Positions 25,935 to 34,603 of a DNA stretch of 64,000 bases are shown here, piece by piece. A program made the translations under genes and the position numbers. Under the pieces are notes generated by a model. It was not told where the DNA came from and made no database searches. It was given only the letters and a program-made list of their open reading frames with translations. Source of the DNA: Mannheimia haemolytica (GTDB lineage Bacteria > Pseudomonadota > Gammaproteobacteria > Enterobacterales > Pasteurellaceae); NCBI GenBank assembly GCA_900638155.1, contig LR134495.1:248001-312000 (forward strand). Direction: 5' to 3'. Position 1 is the stretch's first letter, and each line of letters begins with the position of its first letter.

Positions 25935-27296
25935 CTACTGCAATATTTTTAATGCCGCATTATATTCTTGAGATTGCTGTAATAAAACCCGAGCAGCTTC
26001 ACGTAATTTATCTACATCGTCTTCCGGCAGATAAAATGAGGTTGCAATATTTAGCACATCTCTTTTTAAATCACCATCAGGCAATTCTTTTAAACCTAAA
26101 CTAACAAAATGCATTTCGATCTTCGATGGCTGTTTATTTGCATATTCATTCCAACCATCCGTAAACTGGCGATAACGCTGTAAATTAATTTGTGTCGTTC
26201 TATCAATTGGCACATTAACTATTGTATTCACTACATCAGCCACACCCGGCACATTTGCGGTCTTATCGATCTCGCTAGAGACTTCATTTTGTGCATTTAC
26301 ATTAATCACTACAATATTTTTCACCCCAAGCTGATGAATATACTGGTACATCTCTTCAATACCCATAACATCAGATATTTCCAGCACACTGGCAAGCCCT
26401 AAATTATCTGTTAATCCACCATCAACTAAATGGATAAAGGGGCGTTCTTTACTATCTTGATAAAGGCTGAGTATATGATTCGTTTCTTCAATATTTTTTG
26501 TAATTAGTCCATCAATTGCTTTTTCTCTAGCACTAAATTCTTGTGGCATACTAAAATGGCAATTTCCACCATTGTTATTCAGTGTAAGCGGCGCAAAAAT
26601 CAGAGGAACAGAACTAGAAGCAGCAACAGCACGGGAAATTTCTAAATCATTCAAATTTAAACAAAGCCCATCAAAGGTTTCTTGCGTAAAGGTCAGTTTT
26701 TGACCAATATTCATGTCTGTTGCGCTAATCACAGCAAAAGGTCCTTTACGATTTTTCACTAAATCACCAAACTTTTTACCATGATAAAGGGCAAAATTTA
26801 AGCGTTCTTGCAATAAATCACCACGCCCATATTGAGGAGAACTTAAACGAGGAAGATTGGATAACGAAAACACCTCTGTAATAATATCTTTTTGAAAGTT
26901 CGCTTTTAAAAAACGGTCAGCAAATTTAGGAATGATATCCTTTCCTTCCAACGCAAAATAAGTGGCTAATATCGATCCACCTGATACGCCAAAGGCAATA
27001 TCTATATTCTCTAATAAAGTATTACCTTTATTTGTTTCTTTCACCCTTACCTTTTTAAACTCTTCCAACACTCCATAACCAAGCGCCGCCGCTCTTGTTC
27101 CACCACCTGAAAACATGATAACAACAATATTACCGTCTTTTGCACTTTCAGCGATCACATTTTTTTGTCGATAACCTCTTTCAACATTTACCTGTTTAAT
27201 TGTTTCAACTGGCTTATAAACAACCAAACTGCAAGCAGATAACACTAGCGTAAAGGCGAAGATGAAAAGCTGTTTTATTTTGTTTAGAAAAAGCAT
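25935..27296 (-). CDS. Patatin-like phospholipase lipoprotein
   Basis: A 453-residue protein with a lipoprotein signal (hydrophobic core then lipobox LSAC at residues 19-22), so probably membrane anchored. The patatin catalytic features are present: oxyanion loop FSGGGTRAAALGYG near residue 63, nucleophile serine in FGVSGGSI, and the dyad aspartate in HLVDGGLTDNLG near 300. It should hydrolyse phospholipid or other acyl esters; the substrate is unknown. It is convergent with rraA and monocistronic. Confidence 0.85.
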   Translation of the reverse strand: MLFLNKIKQLFIFAFTLVLSACSLVVYKPVETIKQVNVERGYRQKNVIAESAKDGNIVVIMFSGGGTRAAALGYGVLEEFKKVRVKETNKGNTLLENIDIAFGVSGGSILATYFALEGKDIIPKFADRFLKANFQKDIITEVFSLSNLPRLSSPQYGRGDLLQERLNFALYHGKKFGDLVKNRKGPFAVISATDMNIGQKLTFTQETFDGLCLNLNDLEISRAVAASSSVPLIFAPLTLNNNGGNCHFSMPQEFSAREKAIDGLITKNIEETNHILSLYQDSKERPFIHLVDGGLTDNLGLASVLEISDVMGIEEMYQYIHQLGVKNIVVINVNAQNEVSSEIDKTANVPGVADVVNTIVNVPIDRTTQINLQRYRQFTDGWNEYANKQPSKIEMHFVSLGLKELPDGDLKRDVLNIATSFYLPEDDVDKLREAARVLLQQSQEYNAALKILQ

Positions 27297-27487
27297 AAAA
27301 ACCCTAAATTAAGATCTATTTCTACAAATTATAACCTTTTTAGCTAAAGATAAAAGCGGTCAAATTTGGCCTAAAATTTGCAAAATTATTTAATATAAGT
27401 AAATAGTGCTTTTCATCATAAGCGCTTTATGAAACAGATTGAAAGGGATAAAATACCTACATTCTCTATGTACTAAGGAATTATAAA

Positions 27488-28039
27488 ATGGCAAAACAAA
27501 TTGCAATATTAATTGGTAGCGGCAGCAAAACTTCATTTAGTCACTTGACTGTTCGTCACTTACAAAAAATGGCACCTGCAAGCATTCAATTAAACATTGT
27601 GGATATTGCAGACTTACCACTTTACGACCGTGATTTAGATGAAAACAGCCCGGCACAATACACCCGAGTGCGTGAAGCGGTTGCTGTGGCAGATGGCGTG
27701 TTATTAGTCACTCCTGAGCATAATGCAAGCTTTTCTGCAATGCTAAAAAATGCGATTGACGTGGTTTCTCGCCCAATGGGGCAAAGCAAATGGATTGGCA
27801 AACCGGCAGGTATCGTAACCGTTGGCGCAAGCCCGGCAGGCGGTGTACGTGCCGCTGATCAAGTACGTACTATTACTTCAGGCTCATTTGTAAATATGCC
27901 AACCTTACCTTTCGCATTAAACGTAGGAAACTTATTTACAGGCGTATTTGATGAACAGGGTGAAATTGCCTCTGAGACATTAAAAAGTGCAATGCAAAAC
28001 TTCATTAATGCCTATGCTCAGTTTGTAGAAAAATACTAA
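27488..28039 (+). CDS. NADPH-dependent FMN reductase family protein
   Basis: A 183-residue flavodoxin-fold protein with the FMN-binding pattern ILIGSGSKTSFSHLT at the N-terminus and the VTPEHNASFSAMLKNAIDVVSRP segment near residue 75, typical of NADPH-dependent FMN/azo/chromate reductases. It reduces flavin or quinone-like substrates with NADPH. RBS AAGGAA precedes the ATG. A terminator follows. It lies at the left edge of the redox-gene island and may share its theme. Confidence 0.85.
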   Translation: MAKQIAILIGSGSKTSFSHLTVRHLQKMAPASIQLNIVDIADLPLYDRDLDENSPAQYTRVREAVAVADGVLLVTPEHNASFSAMLKNAIDVVSRPMGQSKWIGKPAGIVTVGASPAGGVRAADQVRTITSGSFVNMPTLPFALNVGNLFTGVFDEQGEIASETLKSAMQNFINAYAQFVEKY

Positions 28040-28050
28040 TATTAGAATGC

Positions 28051-28088
28051 AAAAAAGCCGTTTATCTAAAAATATAAACGGCTTTTTT
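28051..28088. terminator. Bidirectional terminator
   Basis: AAAAAAGCCGTTTAT pairs with ATAAACGGCTTTTTT between the FMN reductase gene and the convergent LysR gene. Confidence 0.8.
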
Positions 28089-28108
28089 CGTAGCAAAAGA
28101 AAGAATAA

Positions 28109-29017
28109 TTAAAGAGCCTGTTTAGGTTTTACCACACCCTGCAGTACCTCCCTTAACCACCGATGTGCCGTATCTTGTTCGGTTCTTTCGTGCCAAGCCA
28201 TCATCATGGTGAAGCCTTCTACCTCTATGGGCGGAAGTTGTAAATAGACATTGGGTAGTGTTTTTGCCAAGCGTTCGGGTAATACTGCAACTAAGTCGGA
28301 GCCTTGCAATAGCTGGGGCAGCAGTGAAATATGATTTACAGATACCATCACCTTGCGCTGTAGCCCAATCTTTTGTAATGCCAGATCTGTGGCACCGCTG
28401 AATTCTCCGCCATTGTAAGAAAGCATTGCAAACGGCAATTGGCTGAATTGTTGGGGTGAGAGCGGCTTGGCGACCATCGGGTGCGTTTTACTCATCGCAC
28501 ACACATAACGTTCCTCATATAACACGGTTTTGATGATGTCAGCGCTTAAATGTTGTTGGCTGACTAAAGCAAGATCAATCTTGTTTTGCTCAAATAAGGT
28601 TTTGATATTTTGCCCCTGCACTGGCAGCAAGGCGACTTTTACATTCGGGGCAAGCCGTCTTAAACGCAGAATCAGCGGCAAGGCAATGATTTGTTGTACA
28701 TAATCCATCGCTGCAATACGCAAAGTCATATTCAAATGTTCCGGCTCCAATATGGGCGGTTGCAGCATGGAGCGGATATCTTGCAGAATGTTGCGTGCGG
28801 TCTGCCCCAGTTGCAACGCGCGGTCAGTGGGCTGCATACCGTGTTGTACCCGTACGAACAGCGGATCGTTAAAACTCTCCCGCAAGCGGTTTAAAATACC
28901 GCTCATCGCCGGTTGAGTAATGGATAATCGTTGTGCTGCTCGGCTAACATTGCATTCGTCCAGCAGTACCACAAAGGCTTTGAGCAAATTGAAATCCAGA
29001 GTTCTTATATCACTCAT
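28109..29017 (-). CDS. LysR-type regulator, NahR/NodD-like subgroup (LysR-1)
   Basis: A 302-residue LysR protein. The N-terminal winged helix reads LDFNLLKAFVVLLDE, then VSRAAQRLSITQPAMSGILNRLR and DPLFVR; the subgroup resembles NahR/NodD/LeuO-type LTTRs. The C-terminal two-lobe effector domain is complete. It is divergent from an Old Yellow Enzyme gene with a 90-bp gap that carries the first copy of a 27-bp element repeated at three other promoters in the window. It is therefore the best candidate for the activator of that group; ligand unknown. Confidence 0.88.
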   Translation of the reverse strand: MSDIRTLDFNLLKAFVVLLDECNVSRAAQRLSITQPAMSGILNRLRESFNDPLFVRVQHGMQPTDRALQLGQTARNILQDIRSMLQPPILEPEHLNMTLRIAAMDYVQQIIALPLILRLRRLAPNVKVALLPVQGQNIKTLFEQNKIDLALVSQQHLSADIIKTVLYEERYVCAMSKTHPMVAKPLSPQQFSQLPFAMLSYNGGEFSGATDLALQKIGLQRKVMVSVNHISLLPQLLQGSDLVAVLPERLAKTLPNVYLQLPPIEVEGFTMMMAWHERTEQDTAHRWLREVLQGVVKPKQAL

Positions 29018-29020
29018 TAT

Positions 29021-29075
29021 TATACCTAACTATCACAATAATCAATTTGAACAGATAATAGCACTGAATTATTAT
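29021..29075 (+). promoter_or_regulatory. Family-1 promoter element, copy A (OYE gene)
   Basis: Element at 29021-29047, consensus KATACCT-N3-TATCA-N-AAT-W-ATCAATT, followed after exactly 22 bp by a -10 box TATTAT (29070-29075). There is no good -35, which suits an activator-dependent promoter. Its start is only 4 bp from the LysR-1 start codon, so it could also control that gene. Confidence 0.7.
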
Positions 29076-29107
29076 TCCGCCTAATCTATTTCATTAAGGA
29101 ACGCAAC

Positions 29108-30169
29108 ATGGCGAAATTTAGAAAATTATTCACTCCGTTTAACATTAAAAACTTGGCATTGAAAAACCGTGTGGTCATGCCACCAATGTGTCAATATTCA
29201 GCGACCGACGGCATGCCGAACGATTGGCATTTCGTGCATTACACCAGCCGTGCGGTAGGTGGTGTAGGCTTGATTATTATGGAGATGACCAATGTGGCGC
29301 CAAACGGCAGAATTACGCCAAACTGCTTAGGCTTATGGAACGATGAACAACAACAGGCATTCAAAAAACTGGTAGACAGCGTTCATGCTCAAGGGGCAAA
29401 AATCGGTGTGCAAATCGCCCATGCCGGACGCAAAGCCCAAGACGAGCCGGATGCAGTGGCTCCAAGTGCAATTCACTACGGTGAGTTGGATTATGCCGGA
29501 CAAAATCTGATTACACCTCGCGAGCTGACGACAGACGAAGTCAAAGCATTGGTTCAAGCCTTTAAGGATTCGGTCAAACGTGCCGTTGAGGCAGGCTTTG
29601 ATACAATTGAAATCCACGGCGCACACGGTTATCTAATTCACCAATTCTATTCGCCGAAATCCAATCAGCGCAGTGATGAGTACGGCCAAGACAAAATGTT
29701 GTTTGGCGAGCAAGTGATTCAGGCAGCACGTGAAGTGATGCCGTCTGAAATGCCGTTAATTGTCCGCATTTCTGCACAAGAATACGGTGAAAACGGCTTT
29801 GGCTTGGATTATGGTTTGCAGGTAGCGAAACGTTTTGCCGATGCCGGCGCAGATGTCTTAGACATCAGCGGTGGTGGCGACGGTGTGTTGCATGCAGGCA
29901 ATCACCCCGAATTTTACGCAGGTTATCAAGTGGACTTTGCCCGTCAAGTGAAGCACGCTACAGGTAAGCCGGTAATTGCAGTGGGCATGTTGGATAATCC
30001 GGCGGTAGGCGATCATATCTTAGGTATGGGCGATGCGGATTTAGTGGCTGTGGGAAGAGCCTTATTGCGCGATCCGTACTGGGTATTGAATGCGCAATAT
30101 GACCAAAATGCAGCAGACAGCAGTGAAATGCAGTTTGTACCGAAGCAATATGAACGCGGATTTATGTAA
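29108..30169 (+). CDS. Old Yellow Enzyme, YqjM/NamA-type ene-reductase
   Basis: A 353-residue FMN-containing TIM-barrel oxidoreductase. Signatures of the YqjM-like class: NRVVMPPMCQYSATDG with the redox-tuning Cys near residue 26, WHFVHYTSRAVGGVGLII, AHAGRKAQ near 100, and EIHGAHGYLIHQFYSP near 178. It reduces activated C=C bonds of electrophiles, quinone-like compounds or nitro compounds with NAD(P)H. Divergent from LysR-1 and preceded by promoter element A. A hairpin with a Neisseria-type uptake sequence follows it, suggesting neisserial ancestry. Confidence 0.92.
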   Translation: MAKFRKLFTPFNIKNLALKNRVVMPPMCQYSATDGMPNDWHFVHYTSRAVGGVGLIIMEMTNVAPNGRITPNCLGLWNDEQQQAFKKLVDSVHAQGAKIGVQIAHAGRKAQDEPDAVAPSAIHYGELDYAGQNLITPRELTTDEVKALVQAFKDSVKRAVEAGFDTIEIHGAHGYLIHQFYSPKSNQRSDEYGQDKMLFGEQVIQAAREVMPSEMPLIVRISAQEYGENGFGLDYGLQVAKRFADAGADVLDISGGGDGVLHAGNHPEFYAGYQVDFARQVKHATGKPVIAVGMLDNPAVGDHILGMGDADLVAVGRALLRDPYWVLNAQYDQNAADSSEMQFVPKQYERGFM

Positions 30170-30183
30170 ACAACCAACGTTAA

Positions 30184-30215
30184 AGACCGTCTGAACATTC
30201 AGAGGGTCTGTTTTT
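30184..30215 (+). terminator. DUS-containing terminator after the OYE gene
   Basis: AGACCGTCTGAA (one mismatch to the neisserial AG-DUS) with inverted partner TTCAGAGGGTCT and a following T run. A second DUS-like palindrome, TTTTCAGAC-C-GTCTGAAAA, is at 30307-30325. Confidence 0.65.
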
Positions 30216-30231
30216 TCTCATCACGTCAACT

Positions 30232-30286
30232 TATACCTAAATATCAAAATTATCAATTATTAAAAATAACTTAAATCTTTTATACT
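30232..30286 (+). promoter_or_regulatory. Family-1 promoter element, copy B (nitroreductase gene)
   Basis: 27-bp element at 30232-30258 and -10 box TATACT at 30281-30286, again with exactly 22 bp between them. Confidence 0.7.
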
Positions 30287-30353
30287 TATTCGTATTTCAT
30301 CTAGACTTTTCAGACCGTCTGAAAAGACTGTTTTGCATTTTTAGGAGTGTTCC

Positions 30354-31013
30354 ATGCAATTTTTCAACAAAGAAGACGTAATCAATGCCTTTCATTACCG
30401 TGCATCTACCCGTTCTTACGACGGTAACAGAAAAATTCCGGCTGAAGATTTCAACTATATTCTGGAACTCGGCCGTTTAAGTCCAAGTTCGGTAGGCTCA
30501 GAGCCTTGGCAGTTTTTAGTGTTGCAAAACCCTGAATTACGGCAAAAAATCAAACCTTACTGCTGGGGCATTCCAACTATGGAAACCTCAAGCCATATCG
30601 TGGTGATTTTAGCGAAGAAAAATGCCCGTTACGACAGCCAATATTTTTCTGAAATTATGGACAGACGAGGCTTGCAAGGCGAAGCACGTGAAAAAGCCAT
30701 GGCCGTGTATAAAAAATTCCAAGAGAAAGATATCGGCATTTTAGACAACGAACGCAGTCTGTTTGACTGGGCAAGCAAACAAACCTATATCGCATTGGGC
30801 AACATGATGACAGGCGCAGCTTTGATTGGCGTAGATTCTTGTCCGATTGAAGGTTTCGCTTACCAAGAAGTCAACGATATTTTAGCAGCGGAAGGATTAT
30901 TTGACCCAAGCGAATGGGGCGTATCGGTGATGTGTACCTTCGGTTACCGTGATAAAGAAATCCGCCAAAAAGCACGTAAAGATTTCGAAACCGTGGTGAA
31001 ATTCATCGAATAA
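30354..31013 (+). CDS. Nitroreductase-family NAD(P)H oxidoreductase (NfsB-like)
   Basis: A 219-residue FMN protein with the nitroreductase N-terminal FMN-phosphate motif HYRASTRSYDGNRKIP and LGRLSPSSVGSEPWQF near residue 40, and a C-terminal GYRDKEIRQKARKDFETVV tail. It reduces nitro compounds or quinones. Its promoter carries family-1 element B and it is followed by a perfect pair of Neisseria DUS 12-mers used as a terminator, so this gene and its flanks were probably obtained from a Neisseria relative. RBS AGGAG before ATG. Confidence 0.9.
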   Translation: MQFFNKEDVINAFHYRASTRSYDGNRKIPAEDFNYILELGRLSPSSVGSEPWQFLVLQNPELRQKIKPYCWGIPTMETSSHIVVILAKKNARYDSQYFSEIMDRRGLQGEAREKAMAVYKKFQEKDIGILDNERSLFDWASKQTYIALGNMMTGAALIGVDSCPIEGFAYQEVNDILAAEGLFDPSEWGVSVMCTFGYRDKEIRQKARKDFETVVKFIE

Positions 31014-31068
31014 ACCGGCTAGGCAAAACGGCTATTCAATATCAGGTAAACGCCGATACCAAGCCTTA

Positions 31069-31098
31069 AGGCCGTCTGAATCCGCATTCAGACGGCAT
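31069..31098. terminator. Perfect inverted pair of Neisseria DUS 12-mers
   Basis: AGGCCGTCTGAA at 31069-31080 (AG-DUS) and TTCAGACGGCAT at 31087-31098, the complement of the classical ATGCCGTCTGAA (AT-DUS). The hairpin plus following T-rich bases is the standard neisserial DUS terminator. Confidence 0.9.
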
Positions 31099-31148
31099 TT
31101 CTTTTCAACCACCACTCATTTTGAGGCGGCAACACAACCCAGTTAGTC

Positions 31149-32066
31149 ATGACATTTATTATCGGTATTTTAGCCGGCGTGCTGATTGCATTTCAATCAG
31201 CCATCAACGCCCGTTTGCGTATGCACGTGGGTGCGGCATTTTTAACCTCGTTTGTCTCTTTCAGCGTAGGCCTCCTGTTTCTACTCGGACTCTCGCTCAT
31301 CATGCAACAAACACCAGCATTTAGTCTCGACAATTTAGGCAACGTCCCCTTATGGGCATGGACGGGCGGATTACTCGGCATGGTGGGGCTAACGGCAAAC
31401 GTACTGATCTTCCCCAAGCTCGGCGGCGTACAAACTGCGGTCATGCCGATTTTAGGCCAAGTGCTGATGGGCGTGCTGATCGACACTTTCGCTTGGCTTA
31501 ACTCGCCTTACATAGCCTTCACGGCCAGCCGCCTGTTTGGCATTGGTTTAGTCTTATTCGGCGTATGGATTGCCGTAGTACTGCTCCATCTGTCCGGTAT
31601 AAAACGCAAAGAAAACGCAAATTTATGGCTGTGGCGCGCAGTCGGCATATTGGGCGGAACCGCATTAGCAACCCAAGCCGCCGTTAATGGCGAACTCGGC
31701 AGACAGCTCGGCTCATCACTCGGCGCAGCAACAGTCTCCTTCGGTGTCGGTGCCATCGGCTTATTACTGGTAGTGCTGTTTTATGAAAAAAGCCTGCCGA
31801 AACTCTGCCAGCCAACCGAAGGCAAACCGTTTTGGATATGGAGCGGCGGCATACTGGGCAGCCTGTTTATCCTCGCTGGCGTTTGGCTCGTCCCCCAAAT
31901 CGGCACAGGCTCGGTGGTGATGCTCGTCCTCTCTGGCCTGATTTGCGGCAGCCTGCTGGTAGATAAATTCGGTCTGTTCGGCATTACACAAAAACCCATT
32001 CTACCGCTGCAGATCATCGGCGTTACCTTACTCTTAGCCGGCGTCGCATTTATACGCTTACTGTAG
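31149..32066 (+). CDS. DMT-superfamily transporter of the YdcZ (DUF606) type
   Basis: A 305-residue membrane protein with about ten hydrophobic helices, made of two homologous halves: each begins with a similar AxN motif (QSAINARLRMHVGAAFLTSF near residue 17 and QAAVNGELGRQLGSSLGAAT near residue 177). This is the double-length DUF606/YdcZ form. Substrate unknown. By eye the gene is richer in G/C and GGC/CTG codons than the Pasteurellaceae core genes, consistent with neisserial origin. It lies directly after the DUS pair. Confidence 0.8.
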   Translation: MTFIIGILAGVLIAFQSAINARLRMHVGAAFLTSFVSFSVGLLFLLGLSLIMQQTPAFSLDNLGNVPLWAWTGGLLGMVGLTANVLIFPKLGGVQTAVMPILGQVLMGVLIDTFAWLNSPYIAFTASRLFGIGLVLFGVWIAVVLLHLSGIKRKENANLWLWRAVGILGGTALATQAAVNGELGRQLGSSLGAATVSFGVGAIGLLLVVLFYEKSLPKLCQPTEGKPFWIWSGGILGSLFILAGVWLVPQIGTGSVVMLVLSGLICGSLLVDKFGLFGITQKPILPLQIIGVTLLLAGVAFIRLL

Positions 32067-32097
32067 CCAAGCTGACACCTCTTGCAAAATAACCAAC

Positions 32098-32139
32098 AAA
32101 AACCACCGCTTGCATTTTAAATCCAAGCAGTGGTTTTAT
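32098..32139 (+). terminator. Terminator after the YdcZ-like gene
   Basis: AAAACCACCGCTTG pairs with CAAGCAGTGGTTTT (one mismatch); contains an uptake-signal-like core. Confidence 0.6.
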
Positions 32140-32246
32140 TGTTTATCTTTCCATTTATAAAAACGAACTTCCCAACAATCATCATTCTTCCACCGATTTT
32201 AAAAAAGTATAATATTCGCATGATAATTAACCACAAGAGGCTCCTT

Positions 32247-33164
32247 ATGAAAACCTTATTCACATCAATTGCATTAGCCTTATCACTGGCTTCCCTGGCA
32301 AACGCCCACCCCTCTGCTCAAGCCGGTATCAGCCAGCCGCTCAAATCAAACATTAGCCAAATTCACACCCTTGACGGCCTAAACCTGCACCTACAAAAAG
32401 ACCTTCCGAACAGTAAACCTAAAGCGGTGGTCGTGGTTTCGCACGGCTTGGCGAGCCATTCGGGGGTGTTTGGCGATTTTGCCAAAACGATGAACCAAAA
32501 CGGCATTGCCGTGTATCGCTTTGACCATCGTGGGCACGGCAAATCAGACGGACGAGACTCAATTCACATCAAAAGCTATTTTGAAATGGTGGAGGATTTG
32601 CGTTTGGTGGTAGAAAAAGCCAAAAAAGAAAATCCAAACACGCCTGTGTTTGTGCTGGGGCATTCAATGGGCGGACACATTGCCGCACTCTACGGCACCC
32701 AATACCCACAAGGGGCGGACGGCTTTATTTTGGCGGCAGGTGTGCTTCGCTATAACCAAATGAATTTTGGGCATTTGCCACGACCAGAACCCAAAGACAG
32801 TTTTGTCAGCGGTGCGGTGGCAATGACCACGCTCAATTTGCCCTTTAATGGCGAGGGTTTATCGCTGGGTGGCGACCCATTGATGTTAGACAAATTCTCC
32901 GTTTCATTCCCCAATAGTTTTAAAGAAGGCATACAGTATTTAAAAGACAATGACGACAAATTCACCGCCCCTGTACTTTTGATTAGCGGTAACAAAGATT
33001 TGTTTGTCGTACCCAAAGACGCTATTGATTTTTATAACGAAACCAACTCTACTGATAAAAGTTTGATTTTATATCCCAATTTTGGACATTTGTTGATGTT
33101 GGAAAACGGTGGGCAAAAAATTAATGATGATGTGGCAGAGTGGATAAATGAGAGAGTGAAATAA
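32247..33164 (+). CDS. Secreted alpha/beta hydrolase (monoacylglycerol lipase-like)
   Basis: I chose ATG 32247 with AAGAGG at 32234-32239; this gives a clean Sec signal peptide (MKTLFTSIALALSLASLANA, cleaved near residue 20). The 305-residue product has HGLASHSGVFGDFA near 75, HRGHGKSDG, the nucleophile in GHSMGGHIA, a C-terminal Asp in NKDLFV and His in FGHLLML. It is a periplasmic lysophospholipase/monoacylglycerol lipase-type serine hydrolase by motif. Followed after 10 bases by the LLM gene, so probably co-transcribed. Confidence 0.83.
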   Translation: MKTLFTSIALALSLASLANAHPSAQAGISQPLKSNISQIHTLDGLNLHLQKDLPNSKPKAVVVVSHGLASHSGVFGDFAKTMNQNGIAVYRFDHRGHGKSDGRDSIHIKSYFEMVEDLRLVVEKAKKENPNTPVFVLGHSMGGHIAALYGTQYPQGADGFILAAGVLRYNQMNFGHLPRPEPKDSFVSGAVAMTTLNLPFNGEGLSLGGDPLMLDKFSVSFPNSFKEGIQYLKDNDDKFTAPVLLISGNKDLFVVPKDAIDFYNETNSTDKSLILYPNFGHLLMLENGGQKINDDVAEWINERVK

Positions 33165-33174
33165 GGAGGATAAA

Positions 33175-34533
33175 ATGACCGATTATCTTGATAATTCAAA
33201 TAAAAAAATCAAACTCGCCCTGCAACTGGTTTCAGGTTATGGCGGGGAGTTTCAGTCTTGGCGGTTTGAAGAGAGTAACGAGCGAGCCTATACCGACATT
33301 GATTTTTATGTGGAAATGGCAAAAACGGCGGAACAAGGCAAAATCCACACCCTGTTTATTGCCGATACACCTTCGTTTGGTGGGGCTGGCGGTGGTACGG
33401 ACATTGCTCGTCGTAGTCCTGCTTTTCCGCTTGAACCGATGGTAATGCTTTCCGCCGTTGCCTATGCCACGCAAAAAATCGGAATGGTGGCGACTTTTTC
33501 CACCACTTACAATTTGCCCTACAACTTGGCTCGCCAGCTCAAAACGCTGGACACCTTATCCAAAGGGCGTATGGGCTGGAATGCCGTTACTACAGGCACG
33601 CCATTTACTGCTTACAATTTTGGCAATAAGCCCTTGCCCGACACGAGCACTCGTTATGAGATGGCACACGAAATGGTGGAAGCGGTGCAAACGCTGTGGG
33701 GGACTTTTGGCGAAAATGCCTACATCACCGACAAAGTGTCAGGACAATTTGCCGATATGAGCCAAATCAAGCCAGCCAATTATCAAGGCAAGCATTATCA
33801 GGTCAAAGGGGCATTGCCGATTCCTGCCACGCCGCAAGGGCAACCGCCGATTTTTCAGGCAGGTCCAAGTCCTGAGGGGGTGGAGCTGGCAGGACGCTTT
33901 GCCAGTGGCGTGTATGCCAATCCGTTTAGCATTGATGAGGCAAGAAGTTACCGCAATGTGTTAAAACAAAGCGCTTTGGCTCACGGCAGAAATCCTGATG
34001 AAATCAATATGTTTAGTGGATTTATGTTTACCATTGGCGACAGTTATGAAGAAGCGCTCGCTCGCCGTATGCAGCTCCTTGATTTTATGAGTGATGAGGA
34101 ATTTAATGGGCAAATTCGCTATTTATCGGCGATGATTGGGGTGGATTTGACAGGGCGAGATGTGAATGAGCCTTTGCCGGAATATCTACAAAATCAGGCA
34201 AGCCCACACCCCCACGACCCGCGTTCGCCAAGAGCGGTGGAGCTGATTCAGCGTGGAATGTCGCCCAAAGAAGTGCTGGCAAATGGCGTGATTAACTATC
34301 ACCCTGTGGTGGTGGGTACGGCAAGCGATGTGGCGGATTTTATGGAAGAATGGTTTAAGGCTGGGGCAACAGACGGCTTTTCGCTCGCTCCGGACAGCCA
34401 AAAAGGGGTAAGCGATTTTGTGGAAAAAGTCGTGCCGATTTTGCAAGAGCGAGGCATTTATCATCTTGATTATGAAGGGGATACCTTACGTGAGCATTTG
34501 GGCGTGGGTTATCAGTATGGGCTAAAAGCATAG
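33175..34533 (+). CDS. LLM-class flavin-dependent monooxygenase (NtaA/SnaA/DszA type)
   Basis: A 452-residue luciferase-like protein of the two-component FMNH2-dependent monooxygenase group. Characteristic segments: AKTAEQGKIHTLFIADTP near residue 47, ARRSPAFPLEPMVMLSAVA, NLPYNLARQLKTLDTLSKGR and GWNAVTTGTP near 135. Such enzymes oxidise nitrilotriacetate, sulfur heterocycles or similar compounds with reduced flavin from a separate reductase; the flavin reductase at 50756 is a possible partner. RBS AAGGAGG before the ATG. Confidence 0.87.
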   Translation: MTDYLDNSNKKIKLALQLVSGYGGEFQSWRFEESNERAYTDIDFYVEMAKTAEQGKIHTLFIADTPSFGGAGGGTDIARRSPAFPLEPMVMLSAVAYATQKIGMVATFSTTYNLPYNLARQLKTLDTLSKGRMGWNAVTTGTPFTAYNFGNKPLPDTSTRYEMAHEMVEAVQTLWGTFGENAYITDKVSGQFADMSQIKPANYQGKHYQVKGALPIPATPQGQPPIFQAGPSPEGVELAGRFASGVYANPFSIDEARSYRNVLKQSALAHGRNPDEINMFSGFMFTIGDSYEEALARRMQLLDFMSDEEFNGQIRYLSAMIGVDLTGRDVNEPLPEYLQNQASPHPHDPRSPRAVELIQRGMSPKEVLANGVINYHPVVVGTASDVADFMEEWFKAGATDGFSLAPDSQKGVSDFVEKVVPILQERGIYHLDYEGDTLREHLGVGYQYGLKA

Positions 34534-34555
34534 CCTTTATGTTTGAAAACAAACT

Positions 34556-34587
34556 GACCGTTTGCTACACGCAAGCGGTCTTTTTCC
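34556..34587. terminator. USS-type terminator between convergent genes
   Basis: GACCGTTTGC and GCAAGCGGTC pair, followed by a T run; lies between the LLM gene and LysR-2. Confidence 0.7.
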
Positions 34588-34603
34588 TCAAAACTTTGCA
34601 AAT